Shown in pieces: positions 1 to 11,764 of a stretch of DNA of 64,000 nucleotides (its first letter is position 1; each line of letters starts with the position of its first letter). The notes beneath the pieces were generated by a model. The model worked only from the letters and a program-made list of their open reading frames with translations. It did no database searches and was not told where the DNA came from. Origin of the DNA: Hydractinia symbiolongicarpus (taxonomy: Eukaryota > Cnidaria > Hydrozoa > Anthoathecata > Hydractiniidae); contig NC_079883.1 in the NCBI RefSeq assembly GCF_029227915.1, positions 3,348,001-3,412,000 of the forward strand, in the 5' to 3' direction. Made by a program: the position numbers and the translations under genes.

Positions 1-667
1 AAACGCACTAGCTGCACTTTCCACAATGTCTGCATTATAAAACATCTACTTTACTACCCAGAAACATCCAAAATATGGTTTATTTTTTGATTTTAGCAGC
101 CTTTGAGATTTCGGACCTAATCAAATATCGTAAGTCTTAGGTCTGCTGTGAGCATACTTGCCAAGTTCGCAGTGTGTCACTCTCTAAAATTCCACACTTT
201 TCCCTGATATATTACGTCCAGTGGTGTTGCGCGGAATTACTAATTCTTCTCTCGTATAAAAAAAACTCCTTGTCGAATAAGCGTCAAGATTGTATTAAAC
301 AATACCAGTATCAAAACAATACTAAAAAGTGCGGGTTATCCATTCTCATCCCAAGCTCTTTGAGATACCTACTTTCCGGGTTTATCTCACAGAGCTCTGG
401 GGTCGAGAAAGTGATTTATTTTTAATGTTCAAGCTTCACATGAACCTCGATCCCAGAATCTGCTATAGTTTTTGTATATCTGACGGCGATATGACGGATC
501 AATAAACGTAGCGCTGGCGAGAAACCTAAAGACCTGGGGGCGAGATTGGCTTTTCAACTTTCTACAGTTCAAATATTGCTAAAAATTGAAAATATTTCGA
601 CTTTTAATGAAAAAAAATACACATTGTTGCTCACACCCAATATTGCTAATACTAAAGTTTTCCTTAG

Positions 668-1092
668 TAAAGTTGGATATATACTGCAATCCTGGACATA
701 ATATTATTGGAAAAGGCCGATTTTTGGCTATTTCTCGAACTGGCCAAATGGAATCGCCTTGTCAAAGTTCTGCAGCCGGTAGGCTGCAAAAGCTTCGCTT
801 TGGGAGTTGTGTAGGCCAGCTAAATAGCGTCGAAAATGCGCTACTGGCAGTTTCTGCCATGTCCGCATTTCGGAACAATCCACAAGACGGCCCGCTAAGG
901 TGATAAAATTCGGGGAAACGGGTGTGCTTACGTCAGCAAAAATTAGTTCGTTTTCGATCATTGACAAGTGAACTTTGACACGTTCGTAATGACTTTGTCT
1001 TTTGTAGAAACAGTGTTTATAACTGCTTGTGGGACGAACTGTGAAATTCGGCCCGCTTTTCCAATAAATTAAGTCCGGGATTGTAGTTGCTT
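668..1092. mobile_element. MITE-like element, family A, copy 1
   Basis: The two ends are inverted repeats. The left end reads ACTGCAATCCTGGACATAAT followed by ATTATTGGAAAAG, and the reverse complement of the right end reads ACTACAATCCCGGACTTAAT followed by TTATTGGAAAAG. The inside has no coding signal; the short open frames here are chance. A second copy at about 11765-12165 shares the ends and the internal GATTTTTGG motif. A non-autonomous DNA transposon is the likely identity; the superfamily is not resolved. Confidence 0.6.
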
Positions 1093-1349
1093 ATAAATAC
1101 AAACACGTGAATACGGGAATAGAGAAAAGTCGATCATATGAAGATATTTCCTTCATCTACATGAATATAAATACAGCTATATAAAAAAAGATTACGAAAA
1201 TGTCAATCACCGCAATAAAACGTTCCCCACAAAATACTCGAGAAAAAGAAATTTATTAAAAAACTTTGTTACATTCCTGTTTGCCAAATGCGCTATTATT
1301 TTAAGTCTTATAGATTAAAAATAGATTAAATGATTATATTTATAAATAT

Positions 1350-4300
1350 CTAAAGTCTTGCTTTGGAGAATCCTGTCTTTAATTTGGATGACGCAAATCG
1401 AACTAAACAGAAAATTAGTTAAAACACAGAAAAAGGTTTTAAAGTATAGAAATTAGCAGAGAAAAAGAAAACAACATACCAAGTGTCCGTTTAGTGATTT
1501 GCAATTTCTCTGAGTTTACATCATTTATTAAGTTTTCAAAATTTTCGCTAAATAAATAAAAAAATACGTAAATATTGATAAAGGCCGTTAAAAATGTATT
1601 TTTGCGGAAGGAATGGGTTGCATGAATATATTCTTGCGTAATATATGTTATTAGTTTGGCCTTATAATTTTTTAATATTTTAACCTATCAGCAAAATAAA
1701 AAACATAAATACATTTATTACTAACAAATTCATGTTAATTACTATCGCCTAAAAAAGGTAACTTGTGTCGCCACAGAAGCTTTTTGTTGCTCACAACATT
1801 TTTTGTTACTCACAACATTTTTTGTTACTCATAACATTATTTTTGTTGCCAGTAACAAGATACAAAATCAAATCCATTTGATTTGGTTTTGCATCTTGTT
1901 ACTGGCAACAAAAATAATGTCTGTAACAAAAACATGTTACCAGCAACCAGAAAACGTTACGCGTAAGAATATTCTCCGCCATTTGCTGCAACAATTCTGA
2001 TGCAACACTTTTACGACCAATCACAATGCTGCAATTTTGCTGAATATTTTTTGCTTAATGATGTTTCATTTGCACAGATGTAGTGATACATTAAAATTTC
2101 CGGGCGATAGTAAATATTAAATTTGTTACCCCCATTTAGGGTCCTGTACATCGCGAAATTAAAATCTCTTTTCCCTTACAAATTTAATACAATTTTGAAA
2201 TTCTAAACTCGGAAAATATTAATTAGGCAAAATTTTGACATGTTCACCGCAAAAAAAATCCACGAAATTTAAATAGATACTAAAGAAAATGGATCACCTA
2301 CTTTTTAACAGTCAAAAGCAAACGATTTTTGCAAAGAGATGTCACAGCATTTGATAACATGTTCAAAGAGAGACACTCATACGTGTCCAGGTGAGCTGAA
2401 ACGAAGATGTAGGGAAAACAAATAAATCAATAATTGCAAGCATCGTCCAACTAACAGTACCTGTTCCGGAGACAATATCATCCTGGTATATCTACCATAT
2501 TAAATTTACAAGACTTCCCTTGATAGTATATACCGATAAATCAGTGGGCTTGTTAGAAACAGATATCTTGTTTCACAAAAAACATGACTTTCAACCAGAA
2601 GGCTTATTTAGGTGAATCTTTACCATGACACATCCGCATTTCACCCCGATCGGACCTCTGATCACGATGGACGAGTATAATCCATGTAAGTCATGGGAGC
2701 CGCAGACGAAGCCACTCTGGGGCTCTCAGTTCTGAGGACTGCGGATCGAATCCCGCTCGCTTTCAGGTAGTATGTTACTGATGAGCAAAGTAGTTCTTCT
2801 TCAATATGAGACGGCTTATAATTTCTTATCTCGAAAATAATATCGTAAAGAGATGACAAAAAAAACTTACTATTTTTTATAACTGAAGCTGCAAGAAGTT
2901 GTAACGACGTCGTCATGGTTTTTAAGGAGACTGGGTAATCGAATGAATTTGTTAAAATGGATTCGATGACAATCTACAAAATAAACATTAACACGTAATC
3001 TTGGTGTTGAGGAGAAGCCGGATATTTTCTTTAATACAATAGTTTACGCCATAATACCTCTTTTCTGCATAACTTTTGGTGCAGATTTTAGAAACACTGT
3101 TCATTTCTACTTTACTAGTTTTAAATCTTTAAAAAAATGAAGGGCGCTATACCTCAGGCGTTTGTTAATTTTTTTAAACAAAATTTTCCCAAAAATTTTT
3201 TAACGAAATAAAACACAACTCCATACCTTATGCTATACATTCAAAGATAAAATGATAGAACCGATAGTAGCCCCAAATGGGAGATTTTTATGTGGTTATT
3301 TACCGCCATTAAAGGGTGTTAATAAACTGAAGTCGTCAGTTTTTCATTTTCATTTCAAAATAAAAGGGGGTGGGATGATTTGATATAGCATATGTGTTAA
3401 TAAACTAAATGGGTGGCAAAATTTCCTGAAATGCTGCCTCCCCTAAAATTACGTTACGAATAGAAATGTAACCCTCGTATTTGCTAATTGAACTTCGTGG
3501 TAATAATATTGGCAAGTGATTCTTTTGCGCGAGTACGCACTACCTACTCGTCCGATTAGATATCACACAATCCCTGTTTCAACTAAGACACGAATATGTA
3601 ATTTTTTTGTGATCGCTAAACAACAAGAGCTAAAAAAATGAACTTAAGTTATGCAAGCGTAAAGAATTAGGCACTAAGTTAGGTACTCTCTTCACGTAAC
3701 ATTGAAGAAAGAAGAAGCAAGAGAAACATTTATCAAAACTTCTTACATTTAACTCTAAACGAAGTCTAGCATCGACTACATCGCTTTTGTATAAGAAGAT
3801 AGTCTCCATTGTTAGATCTTTTAAGCACAGTGATTTTTATATAGAATATTTTGTAACACAATAGTTTTAATAAGGTTTTTACGTACCAGGTAAGCATCGA
3901 TAAAAGGTTGTAACAACGCTAAAAGAAATGTAATTTCGTCTGTCTTTACTTCGTTTAATTGGAATGAACTTCTAATGATATTTAATTGGGTGAGTGTGTC
4001 CATTGTTTCCGTAAAACTCTAAAACATTTACAAGTTCGTTAAACACCAATTTCACTGTTACAAACAAACAAACACAAACAAACAAACAAAAAAAGGAAAC
4101 ACATGGCATTCTTATATCGTAGCTACGGTAAACCCAACACTAACCTGCTTCACGGTCACATCTGGATCAAATATAAATTCAATTTTAAATAATTCACATA
4201 AAAATACAAATAAACGGTTAATTTCTTCTTCTTGTTGACCAACATTGAGTGAATGTAGAAATATGGCAGGCAATAAGCAACTGTGCATGAGTTTGTTACG

Positions 4301-7300
4301 CTGACGTGAGATGTAAATATACCCAAGAGACTTCGATATCAAGTCTGACTCTGAACCAAATGTTTTATATAAGTTTGTCTGTTTCATACTCTCATCAGTC
4401 AAAGTGGAATAACAATATTTCACATGTTCGTCGGAATCAATGCTTAATACAAGGTCGGACATTTCTACTGCTTTCTGAACCTTTACTTTGTTCGTCAGTA
4501 TGTCTGCAAAATAAAACGAGTATTCGAAAGACGTAAATATATTATTTGTTTCTTTAACAAGCCGAAGTTGAATTTTAACTAATCCTTGTTAGTCGATTTA
4601 CGAAATTATCTATATTGTCCTGCTACGATTGGTGTTGCGGTGATATTATTGGAACATTGTATATGATAAAAACAAGAGAAAATAAACTACTTTCAACACT
4701 TTTTATAAACAATGCCAAATGTAAACAATCGCCCTAAAAAATTGCTAAAAGATTTGCACAGGGCAAATAAATAGATATATTATAATACCCGTATACGCCT
4801 GTCTGTCTGTCACGCAAAATGGTAACCGCTAGGGACACAAAATGCGGTAAATAAAGTACGGGCGAGCCCGTGGATTTATCTACGGCCACCGACTAGTAAC
4901 AAACAATTTCCATGATGCAAGTTTAAATTCTAAGCATAGTTTTTCAGAGATTAAACCACAACTTTAACTTAAAGTGGCACGGAGAATTTTGGCAGAAGCT
5001 GTTTTTTTTACTTATGATTTGAAACACTTTTGACTTATTGTAAAATACTTTGGGAATTAACAATCCGCTCGTTTTTTCCTTAGTAGCTAAACAGTGTTTG
5101 GGGCAAAAAAGAAATTGTGTATATAAAAAGTGCTTTCAATTAAGCGGTTTTAAAGAAACACCTCACCTTCAAAATCAAGCATTTTACAACCAAACCTTCG
5201 TAACATGCTACCAATTTTATCTACTTGATATGATATATCAGCTAAACAAAAATTCTTTTTAATCAGAATTACAAACAAACAATTTTTAAAATGCTAGACA
5301 AAAGATAAAATTATCATAACGGTGCATAAAACAAGTAGATAACGAATGTTGAAAAGATACGTTTAAAACAAACCTACCTAATTTCATACTCTCACCATTT
5401 TTATGTAATAAGAGAGTTGCGACAACACATCTAGGATATATCACCATATTGGATTGTTGCGTATGTATCAACTTCTCACCAAAATATTTCGCAATTTGCA
5501 TTTCTTGGGCTTCTCTTCCGAATATCTTCAAATGTCTTTCACATCTATTAGTGATAAGGACAAATTATTAACGTAAAAAAAATTATGATCCAAATAAATT
5601 CTGTTTCACAATAGTCTAAGCTGTCAGGGCAAACCTGATTGTCATACTTACCTTGGTATATTTACATAATCCATACCATTAATTTTGCCAAGACAGTATT
5701 CTCGTAAAGACATGACTTCACCAAAGTGAACAGACACTGTACCAAAGTCAGATTTCAAGATAGAACGAGCTTTCAAAAGTCCCTAAAGAAAATTTTTTGT
5801 TGATAAATTCATTTGCTAGATAAACTTGAGAAATGTACTTCTTTAAGTATGTTTGAGAACTACTACACCACATATACTGTAACGAAGGGGCTGCTAAAGA
5901 CATTTCTCTACCTCCGCTGCAATATTTGTGATGTTTGTGACCCCTTAACATAACGAAAGTAAAAGAACCCTAGAATAGTGTGCGAAAAGAAATGACCTAA
6001 AAAGTATTTCTAAAAAATATTCTCACCGGTAAGGATATCTAAAAGACTTACTGACAACGACTCCTTTGGTTTAGGTAAACCAAGTAACTCAAACATATAC
6101 AGTTGTTCCTCCGTAATCTTCTCAAAGCTGATACTCATCGGAATAAATGAAACATCTTGCACATAACCATGAAAGAAACTTTCCAACACCATTGACAGCA
6201 GTCCTATAAAAAGTAATTGTCTGTTTAAAAAGAGAACTGGGCAGAAGGGTATTTCCTTGTGACTAAAATAGGTGACGTCATAAGTGACGCTTAAAATCTT
6301 TCTTTAAAATGACGTTAAATGACGTACAAATCTATCCTTAAAATGACGTCAAATAACGTACTCTTTGCTTTTTTACAAAGCACGGAGAACGAAGTGGTCG
6401 TATACGACAGATAAATATTATATTTGTGTAAAATGCATAAAAACAAAGATAAGCCGAGAGTTATTGATGGCGTTCGTGTAAGTTATGGAGAATCAAACGT
6501 GTCTGCTGCTACAAGAGAACGAATGATGGCTCCAATTGAAGTTGACAAGAAGAAAAGGAAAGGAAAAAATAAATTGCAAAAATTAAAAGCTATGACACCT
6601 GAGCAAGCCGGTCGATACTTCAGTAGCGAAGTTCAAGTTCGACACTACATCAAGAAGAAAGAAAAAGCTGACATTGATATTGCTAGCCAATTTTTTAACT
6701 TTCCGAAGGATGTTGCAATCAACATTCCTAACAGAGAAGAAGCTGATGGTAAATTAGTAAGATCCCCCAACACCAGAGAGAACGGAACCTTGGAAAAAGG
6801 ACCAGCAAAGGCTACTGAAAAGAAACAAAAACAAACCAGATCGCGACGCAAAGGACCAGCTGCTGCAGACATTCCAATGACACCGCTTGGAAAGAAAACC
6901 AATTTATTTGACCAAAAAAAGAAGTTTTACCCACATTTAACACTGACAAAGAATAAAAAGAACTGGGTACCACCACCGCCACCACCACCATCACTCTCAA
7001 CCACAACCAAAACCGCGTCAAAGCCATCAGTACGTGATGCCAGCACGAGCTATACAACTCCAGCCAAGATGATCCACAGCATTCGAGCACCTTGCTTTCA
7101 CGCGAACCGACTCCACTCTGATCCTGCATCTTCAAAGGATGTAATATCATCAACCTACCATCATAACAACCAAAACTTTAAAAACGCAGAAACAAACACA
7201 GATATCAAGGTAAACACATCCGAAAGAGAAGATAAACCTACTCAACAACCCACTTACGCCTACGTGGTATCACACAAAGAGTTGAAGCTACATATACGAC

Positions 7301-10300
7301 TTGGCGTTCCACAGGAAAGTTGTTACGAGATTGCAAAGCAAAACGACCTTAAAATGACACTGCGACGAAAGAGAAAGAGATCAATGGATAATGTTGACGA
7401 CGGTGGATATACGACTTTAGTTGCAAAAAGCCCTCGTAATACACCATTACCAAAAACATCAACACTGGTTCCAACAAGTCCTCTCAATACGCCATTACCA
7501 TCCAAATTTGGTGTATTAAGTCCGCTTAATACACCACTGCCACCAAAGATTGCTCGATTACATTAGAGCAATCACTACATCGCGGTTTATCATCTCCGCG
7601 CTGGAACAAAGAGGAGAACGAATAACATCTTTTTTTTGAGCTGTATCCTGAAGCTTACGCTTTGGGAAACGCAACGTCTACAAAGAACAGTGGTAGAAAC
7701 ATATTGAAAGAGTGCGAGAAAGAGAAGAACGAATAACATCTTGTTTTTGAGCTGTGACCCTTAGTTTAGGCTTTGGGAAACACAACTTCTACAAAGGACA
7801 GTGGTAGAAACATATTGAGCGATTACGAGAAAGAGGAGAACGAATAACATCTTGTTTGTGAGCTGTATCTTTAAGCTTAGGCTTTGGGAAACGCAACGTC
7901 TACAAAGAACAGTGGTAGAAACATATTGAAAGAGTGCGAGAAAGAGAAGAACGAATAACATCTTGTTTTTGAGCTGTGACCCTTAGTTTAGGCTTTGGGA
8001 AACAGAACTTCTACAAAGAACAGTGGTAGAAACATATTGAAAGAGTATGAGAAAGAGGAGAACGAAAAACATCTTGTTTTTGAGCTGTGACCCTTAGTTT
8101 AGGCTTTGGGAAACGCAACGTCCACAAAGAACAGTGGTAGAAACATATTGAAAGAGTGCGAGAAAGAGAAGAACGAAAAACATCTTGTTTGTGAGCTGTG
8201 TCCCTTAGTTTAGGCTTTGGGAAACACAACGTCCACAAAGAACAGTGGTAGAAACATATTGAGCGATTACGAGAAAGAGGAGAACGAATAACATCTTGTT
8301 TGTGAGCTGTGTCCTTAAGCTTATGTTTTCGGAAACGCAACGTCCACAAAGGACAGTGGTAGAAACATATTGAAAGAGTGCGAGAAAGAGAAGAACGAAA
8401 AACATCTTGTTTTTGAGGTGTGTCCTTAAGCTTATGTTTTCGGAAACGCAACGTCCACAAAGGACAGTGGTAGAAACATATTGAAAGAGTATGAGAAAGA
8501 GAAGAACGAAAAACATCTTGTTTTTGAGGTGTGTCCTTAAGCTTATGTTTTCGGAAACGCAACGTCCACAAAGGACAGTGGTAGAAACATATTGAAAGAG
8601 TATGAGAAAGAGGAGAACGAATAACATCTTGTTTTTGAGCTGTGACCCTTAGCTTAGGCTTTGGGAAACGCAACTTCTACAAAGAACAGTGGTAGAAACA
8701 TATTGAAAGAGTATGAGAAAGAGGAGAACGAATAGAGATATTTTTAGACACATATAGAGTAAAACAAAAATGATAATAAACACTGAGATTAACTATGCTG
8801 GTTAAATTTTTATTCTTTTATTTCTATCCGTTTCCTCGTTTGGTTAACTTGATAAAAATATACTAACATACCAACTTTGGGTTGTAAAGCTTTAGCACTT
8901 CTACTTCTCGTTCCCTCTGGAAAGAACTCGATTGGTCTTTCTCCGGAACACAACACTTGCTGCGTATATTCTGTAAATATACTGCGATAGAAGCTATCCG
9001 AAGCAAACGAGCGACGCATATAAAAAGCTCCTGAACCACGCAGTAGATGGTTGACAACTGCCATGCTCAAGAAGTCTGAATATAAAAAAATGGTTTCCTG
9101 ATTAAGTAGTCAAAATTTACAAATCTGTTGCTTACTCTGTTAAAAATAAAGATAAAAGAGCATTCAATAGCAATAGGAAAATCACACAGGAAAATAGGCT
9201 TCAACTGTATTTCACATTTAATTTCAAAAACTGCGAAATTGTTTGGAAATTTACCATGTATTTACAAACTTGAATTTGCAATTTTCAAACAAAGACAAGC
9301 ATTTACAATCTGTTAATTCGCATTTCACCTTATTTCTAGATCTTTTGCAATGTTCCTGAAAATCAGCATAAAATTCGCTTTTGACATATGATATGAAGAA
9401 AACAATATATATTTTGAAATCTTTAATTTTAAAATATCAATAAACAAATGCACAAATTCGCCAATTTTTTATTTCGCATTTTGCACAAATTTCCTATTCA
9501 CAAACTTGAATTCTGTGATCTTTTTTCCGCCAGTAATTTCATTCAATGCACTTTTAATTGTGCTCTTAGCAAATAAAAAACACTCTACAATCACTTACAA
9601 CAAAAATTAAAAAAATACATTGATCAGTGTACTCACCTTGACCACTAACAATAGCAGGTAATGGCAAATCCATAGCAAAACATATATAAGACGCCAGTAG
9701 GAAGTCAAAGTAACTGTTGTGCGTAGGAACAAGTACAATTGGAGTATGCTTCACACACTTACGAAACTAAAATAAAGAAGAAAAAAAACATGTTTCACAA
9801 TTGCGGTGCGATCACATACTTATGTTGAATAAAAATTAGGAGAGGAAAATTTATACAAGTATATAAACAAAAAAAACAAAGTAAACAAAGATATATTTTC
9901 GTAGAGTTGATTCTAGAAAAATAAAATTTAAAATCTTATTAAGGCCTAAGAAATAAAAGTAAACAAGGGGATTCTCACTAAAAAGATGTATCTCTTACCG
10001 TTTCAAGTCCTTTTTTATTGACCAACACATGTCGAAAGAGGGTTCGAATAATTTTCATCAGTACCAACGCCATTAAACGGATTGTCGAGATACTGAACGC
10101 ATGCGAGATTTCATCAATAATGTCGGATGCTTGTGTGTAGGCAGTGTTTAAATCAACTTCTTTCTCTTGTTTATACTGCAATGATAATATAGTACATTAC
10201 TGTTGACTGATTTTGATAAGAATTTTACAAAATCACATAAATTCCTTCCTGTTTTTGGTAATTTTTAAATCTCTATACATTAACAGGAAAACATTTGGCA

Positions 10301-11384
10301 TCATGACAAACGTACCCTACGCTGAGACAACAGAGAGTTGTATAAAGTAATGCGTAAATTTAATAATAGCTCGAATGATGTTCTCCATGGCACTTATGTT
10401 ATGTCTGACGCTTTGAGAGATTAGAGAATATATTTGAATATTTCTGTTTTATAAGGTACTATACACATTTTTAGTGTTCGCATACATAGTTACGTAAAAC
10501 ACACATTTGACTTTATGAAATTATCCTTATGATTAATGCTGAACTGACAAACGAACATACATTGTGATAAATGTTTATAGCAATTAGGGAGGCAATACAA
10601 CAAATACCGTAAAGGCTAAATTAAGCGCCCACCTCAAATAAGCGCCCTCTTCAAATAAGCGCCCTCTTCAAATAAGCGCCCACCCCAAATAAGCGCCTCG
10701 AAAAGCAACCACTCTTCCTTTTAAAAAAGTGTCCAGCCGTGGTTATTTGAATATATTACTAATATTACTAGAGCAAAAGGGCTGCTTATTCAAATATTTC
10801 GGAAATTAGAAATAAAAACATTTCATTAAAAAAAGCTTTCTTCTCAAAATCATCTACGGCATAAAATTTAATGTCAAAAAATTATATCTATTTTCTTGTT
10901 TAAGCAGTTCGCTATTATTTCATTGATATAGAGAAAATCTAACCATAACATTTACCATAAGGTATAAATGCATTTACGGATATGTTATTTATACTGTTAT
11001 ATATGTTCTTTGTTTTTCTATTTTGCGCCTCTAATGGTTTACTAAAAAAGAAAGCTTTAACATACCATAAAATAGGAGAGCACCCTTCTCGATTTACCGC
11101 CTCTCTTGAATAAGCAGTCACCTTATAAGTCAAAATTTTAAATAAGCCCTGGGGTTTCTTAATCAAGTATTTATGATGGAGAAAGAGAGAAAAAAGAATA
11201 AGTAACTATTTACCTTCTCAATAGCATCTTTGATGCGATGAGCTTTCAACACACTTTCCTTGATCTTTTGTCTATTATATTCGCCAGCAAACATGTACTT
11301 TGGGCACTCATATTTTCGAAACGCCCACAACACATCAAACTGGTGTGTATCTGTTATGTCAATCCAATCCTCTCGACTTGTCAT
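1350..11384 (-). CDS. GNPAT: Dihydroxyacetone-phosphate acyltransferase, 13 exons
   Basis: Peroxisomal enzyme that acylates dihydroxyacetone phosphate, the first step of ether-lipid (plasmalogen) synthesis. Exons, 5' to 3' on the minus strand: 11384-11214, 10175-9999, 9766-9637, 9075-8872, 6203-6052, 5782-5652, 5544-5378, 4503-4145, 4018-3887, 2973-2871, 2395-2302, 1547-1480, 1402-1350. All borders are GT/AG, phases agree, and the total of 1941 nt gives 646 aa (human about 680). Acyltransferase blocks are visible: HNSYFD (132-137, the HX4D catalytic motif), GAFYMRR (175-181), FPEGTR (211-216) and IPMSISF (248-254). The protein ends ARL, a type-1 peroxisomal signal (human ends AKL). The ATG lies 3 nt after an acceptor-like GTTGTCAG. 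The C-terminal exons are short and assigned by phase and splice sites, so they are less certain than the acyltransferase core. Confidence 0.93.
1834..1920. repeat. Long imperfect hairpin inside a GNPAT intron
   Basis: The left arm, beginning ACATTATTTTTGTTGCCAG, is matched by the right arm ending CTGGCAACAAAAATAATGT. The arms are about 40 nt with a small bulge near a 2-nt apex at 1874-1875. Just upstream (about 1780-1838) a short direct repeat of the type TTTTTGTTACTCACAACA occurs about three times. It lies in the intron between GNPAT exons 11 and 12. It could be a fold-back transposon remnant. Confidence 0.7.
2630..2830. mobile_element. SINE-B fragment, internally rearranged
   Basis: Bases 2686-2830 match the two elements near 18.4-18.9 kb, including GGATCGAATCCCGC (B-box-like) and AAGTAGTTCTTCTTCAATAT. 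Bases 2630-2685 carry the element's 3' body in the opposite orientation (reverse complement of ATCAGAGGTC...GGGGTGAA). The copy is therefore a head-part joined to an inverted tail-part. It sits in the GNPAT intron between exons 10 and 11. Confidence 0.6.
6273..6351. promoter_or_regulatory. Cluster of CRE/ATF-like TGACGT sites
   Basis: Within 79 bp there are two perfect TGACGTCA palindromes (6273-6280 and 6344-6351), TGACGC (6285), TGACGTTA (6310) and TGACGTAC (6320). The last site ends 81 bp before the ATG of the intronless plus-strand ORF at 6433. In animals such sites bind CREB/ATF bZIP factors. The promoter role is inferred from position and density. Confidence 0.5.
6433..7566 (+). CDS. 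Intronless Lys/Pro-rich protein nested in a GNPAT intron
   Basis: An uninterrupted ORF of 377 aa on the strand opposite to GNPAT, inside the intron between GNPAT exons 4 and 5. The open frame extends 9 nt upstream, but the first ATG is at 6433. I do not recognise a family. The N-terminal third is very basic (KKKRKGKNK near residue 40). A run of seven prolines falls near residue 190. A second basic cluster, RRKRKRS, lies at about 314-320. The C-terminus carries three copies of an S-P-x-N-T-P-L-P motif ([24 protein letters not shown]), each offering two proline-directed phosphorylation sites. The basic clusters suggest a nuclear protein. No signal peptide or membrane segment is seen. CRE-like sites precede it and a 111-bp minisatellite starts about 50 bp after the stop. 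Length and composition argue for a real, perhaps lineage-restricted, gene. Confidence 0.72.
   Translation: MHKNKDKPRVIDGVRVSYGESNVSAATRERMMAPIEVDKKKRKGKNKLQKLKAMTPEQAGRYFSSEVQVRHYIKKKEKADIDIASQFFNFPKDVAINIPNREEADGKLVRSPNTRENGTLEKGPAKATEKKQKQTRSRRKGPAAADIPMTPLGKKTNLFDQKKKFYPHLTLTKNKKNWVPPPPPPPSLSTTTKTASKPSVRDASTSYTTPAKMIHSIRAPCFHANRLHSDPASSKDVISSTYHHNNQNFKNAETNTDIKVNTSEREDKPTQQPTYAYVVSHKELKLHIRLGVPQESCYEIAKQNDLKMTLRRKRKRSMDNVDDGGYTTLVAKSPRNTPLPKTSTLVPTSPLNTPLPSKFGVLSPLNTPLPPKIARLH
7612..8735. repeat. Minisatellite, 111-bp unit, about 10 copies
   Basis: The unit includes GAACGAATAACATCTTG, TTTGGGAAACGCAACG and ACAGTGGTAGAAACATATTG. The spacing is 111 bp throughout. Sub-variants alternate (for example GAAAGAGTGCGAG versus GAGCGATTACGAG). 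Because 111 is a multiple of three, repetitive open frames run through it on the minus strand; they have no independent support. The array begins about 50 bp after the stop of the nested plus-strand gene and ends about 40 bp before an AATAAA. Confidence 0.93.
8775..8780 (+). terminator. Candidate poly(A) signal of the nested gene
   Basis: AATAAA on the plus strand just past the 111-bp array. If it is used, the nested gene's 3' UTR would be about 1.2 kb and made mostly of the minisatellite. It lies less than 100 bp from GNPAT exon 4 on the other strand. Confidence 0.4.
10600..11165. mobile_element. Candidate MITE with AAATAAGCGCCC repeats
   Basis: From 10615 to 10700 the motif AAATAAGCGCC recurs about every 18 bp, five times. 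The far end (11135-11165) carries the reverse-oriented partner, with AAATAAGCCCTGGGG and TTAATCAAGTATTT. Similar 'AATAAGCCCC' text recurs near 59.77 kb. The element lies in GNPAT intron 1. Its boundaries are approximate. Confidence 0.45.
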
Positions 11385-11764
11385 TATCTGACAACCAAAA
11401 TTTTAATTATATCTGAAAATATTTCGAATGTTATGGATAATAATTAAATCAAATCTTGAATTAAAAAGCAACAAGAAAACGGTCAGTGAAACGTGGATTA
11501 TAGGAGAAGTATTCCCTACTCAGGTAGGTCTTTTGAGGGCTCTGTACCCTCTTACAGTAACGAAGGAAACATATTGCCACAAAACTTAGCAATACATTGG
11601 AGATAAAAAAGTTTGGATGACCTCATTCAGTCCAAGATAATGACTCGACTAGATTCCTGAGAACATATAAAAAAATGTTACCAGCTTCCTCTATTTTGTC
11701 TACAAAGCCACAGGACGGGAAACGTTAAGAAAATTTAGCCCCACCTATTAAATATAATGGGTTA

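Noticed and set aside
586-967. Opposed ORFs of 105 and 79 codons
   Set aside because: They fall inside MITE family A copy 1, have no conserved text and overlap on both strands.
2662-2916. 84-codon minus-strand ORF as a gene
   Set aside because: It is a run-on of GNPAT exon 10 into a SINE-B copy past the donor at 2871. The same SINE peptide appears at 18585.
8011-8673. Two long overlapping minus-strand ORFs with 37-residue repeats
   Set aside because: They are translations of the 111-bp minisatellite, whose length is a multiple of three, inside a GNPAT intron. Nothing but periodicity supports coding.
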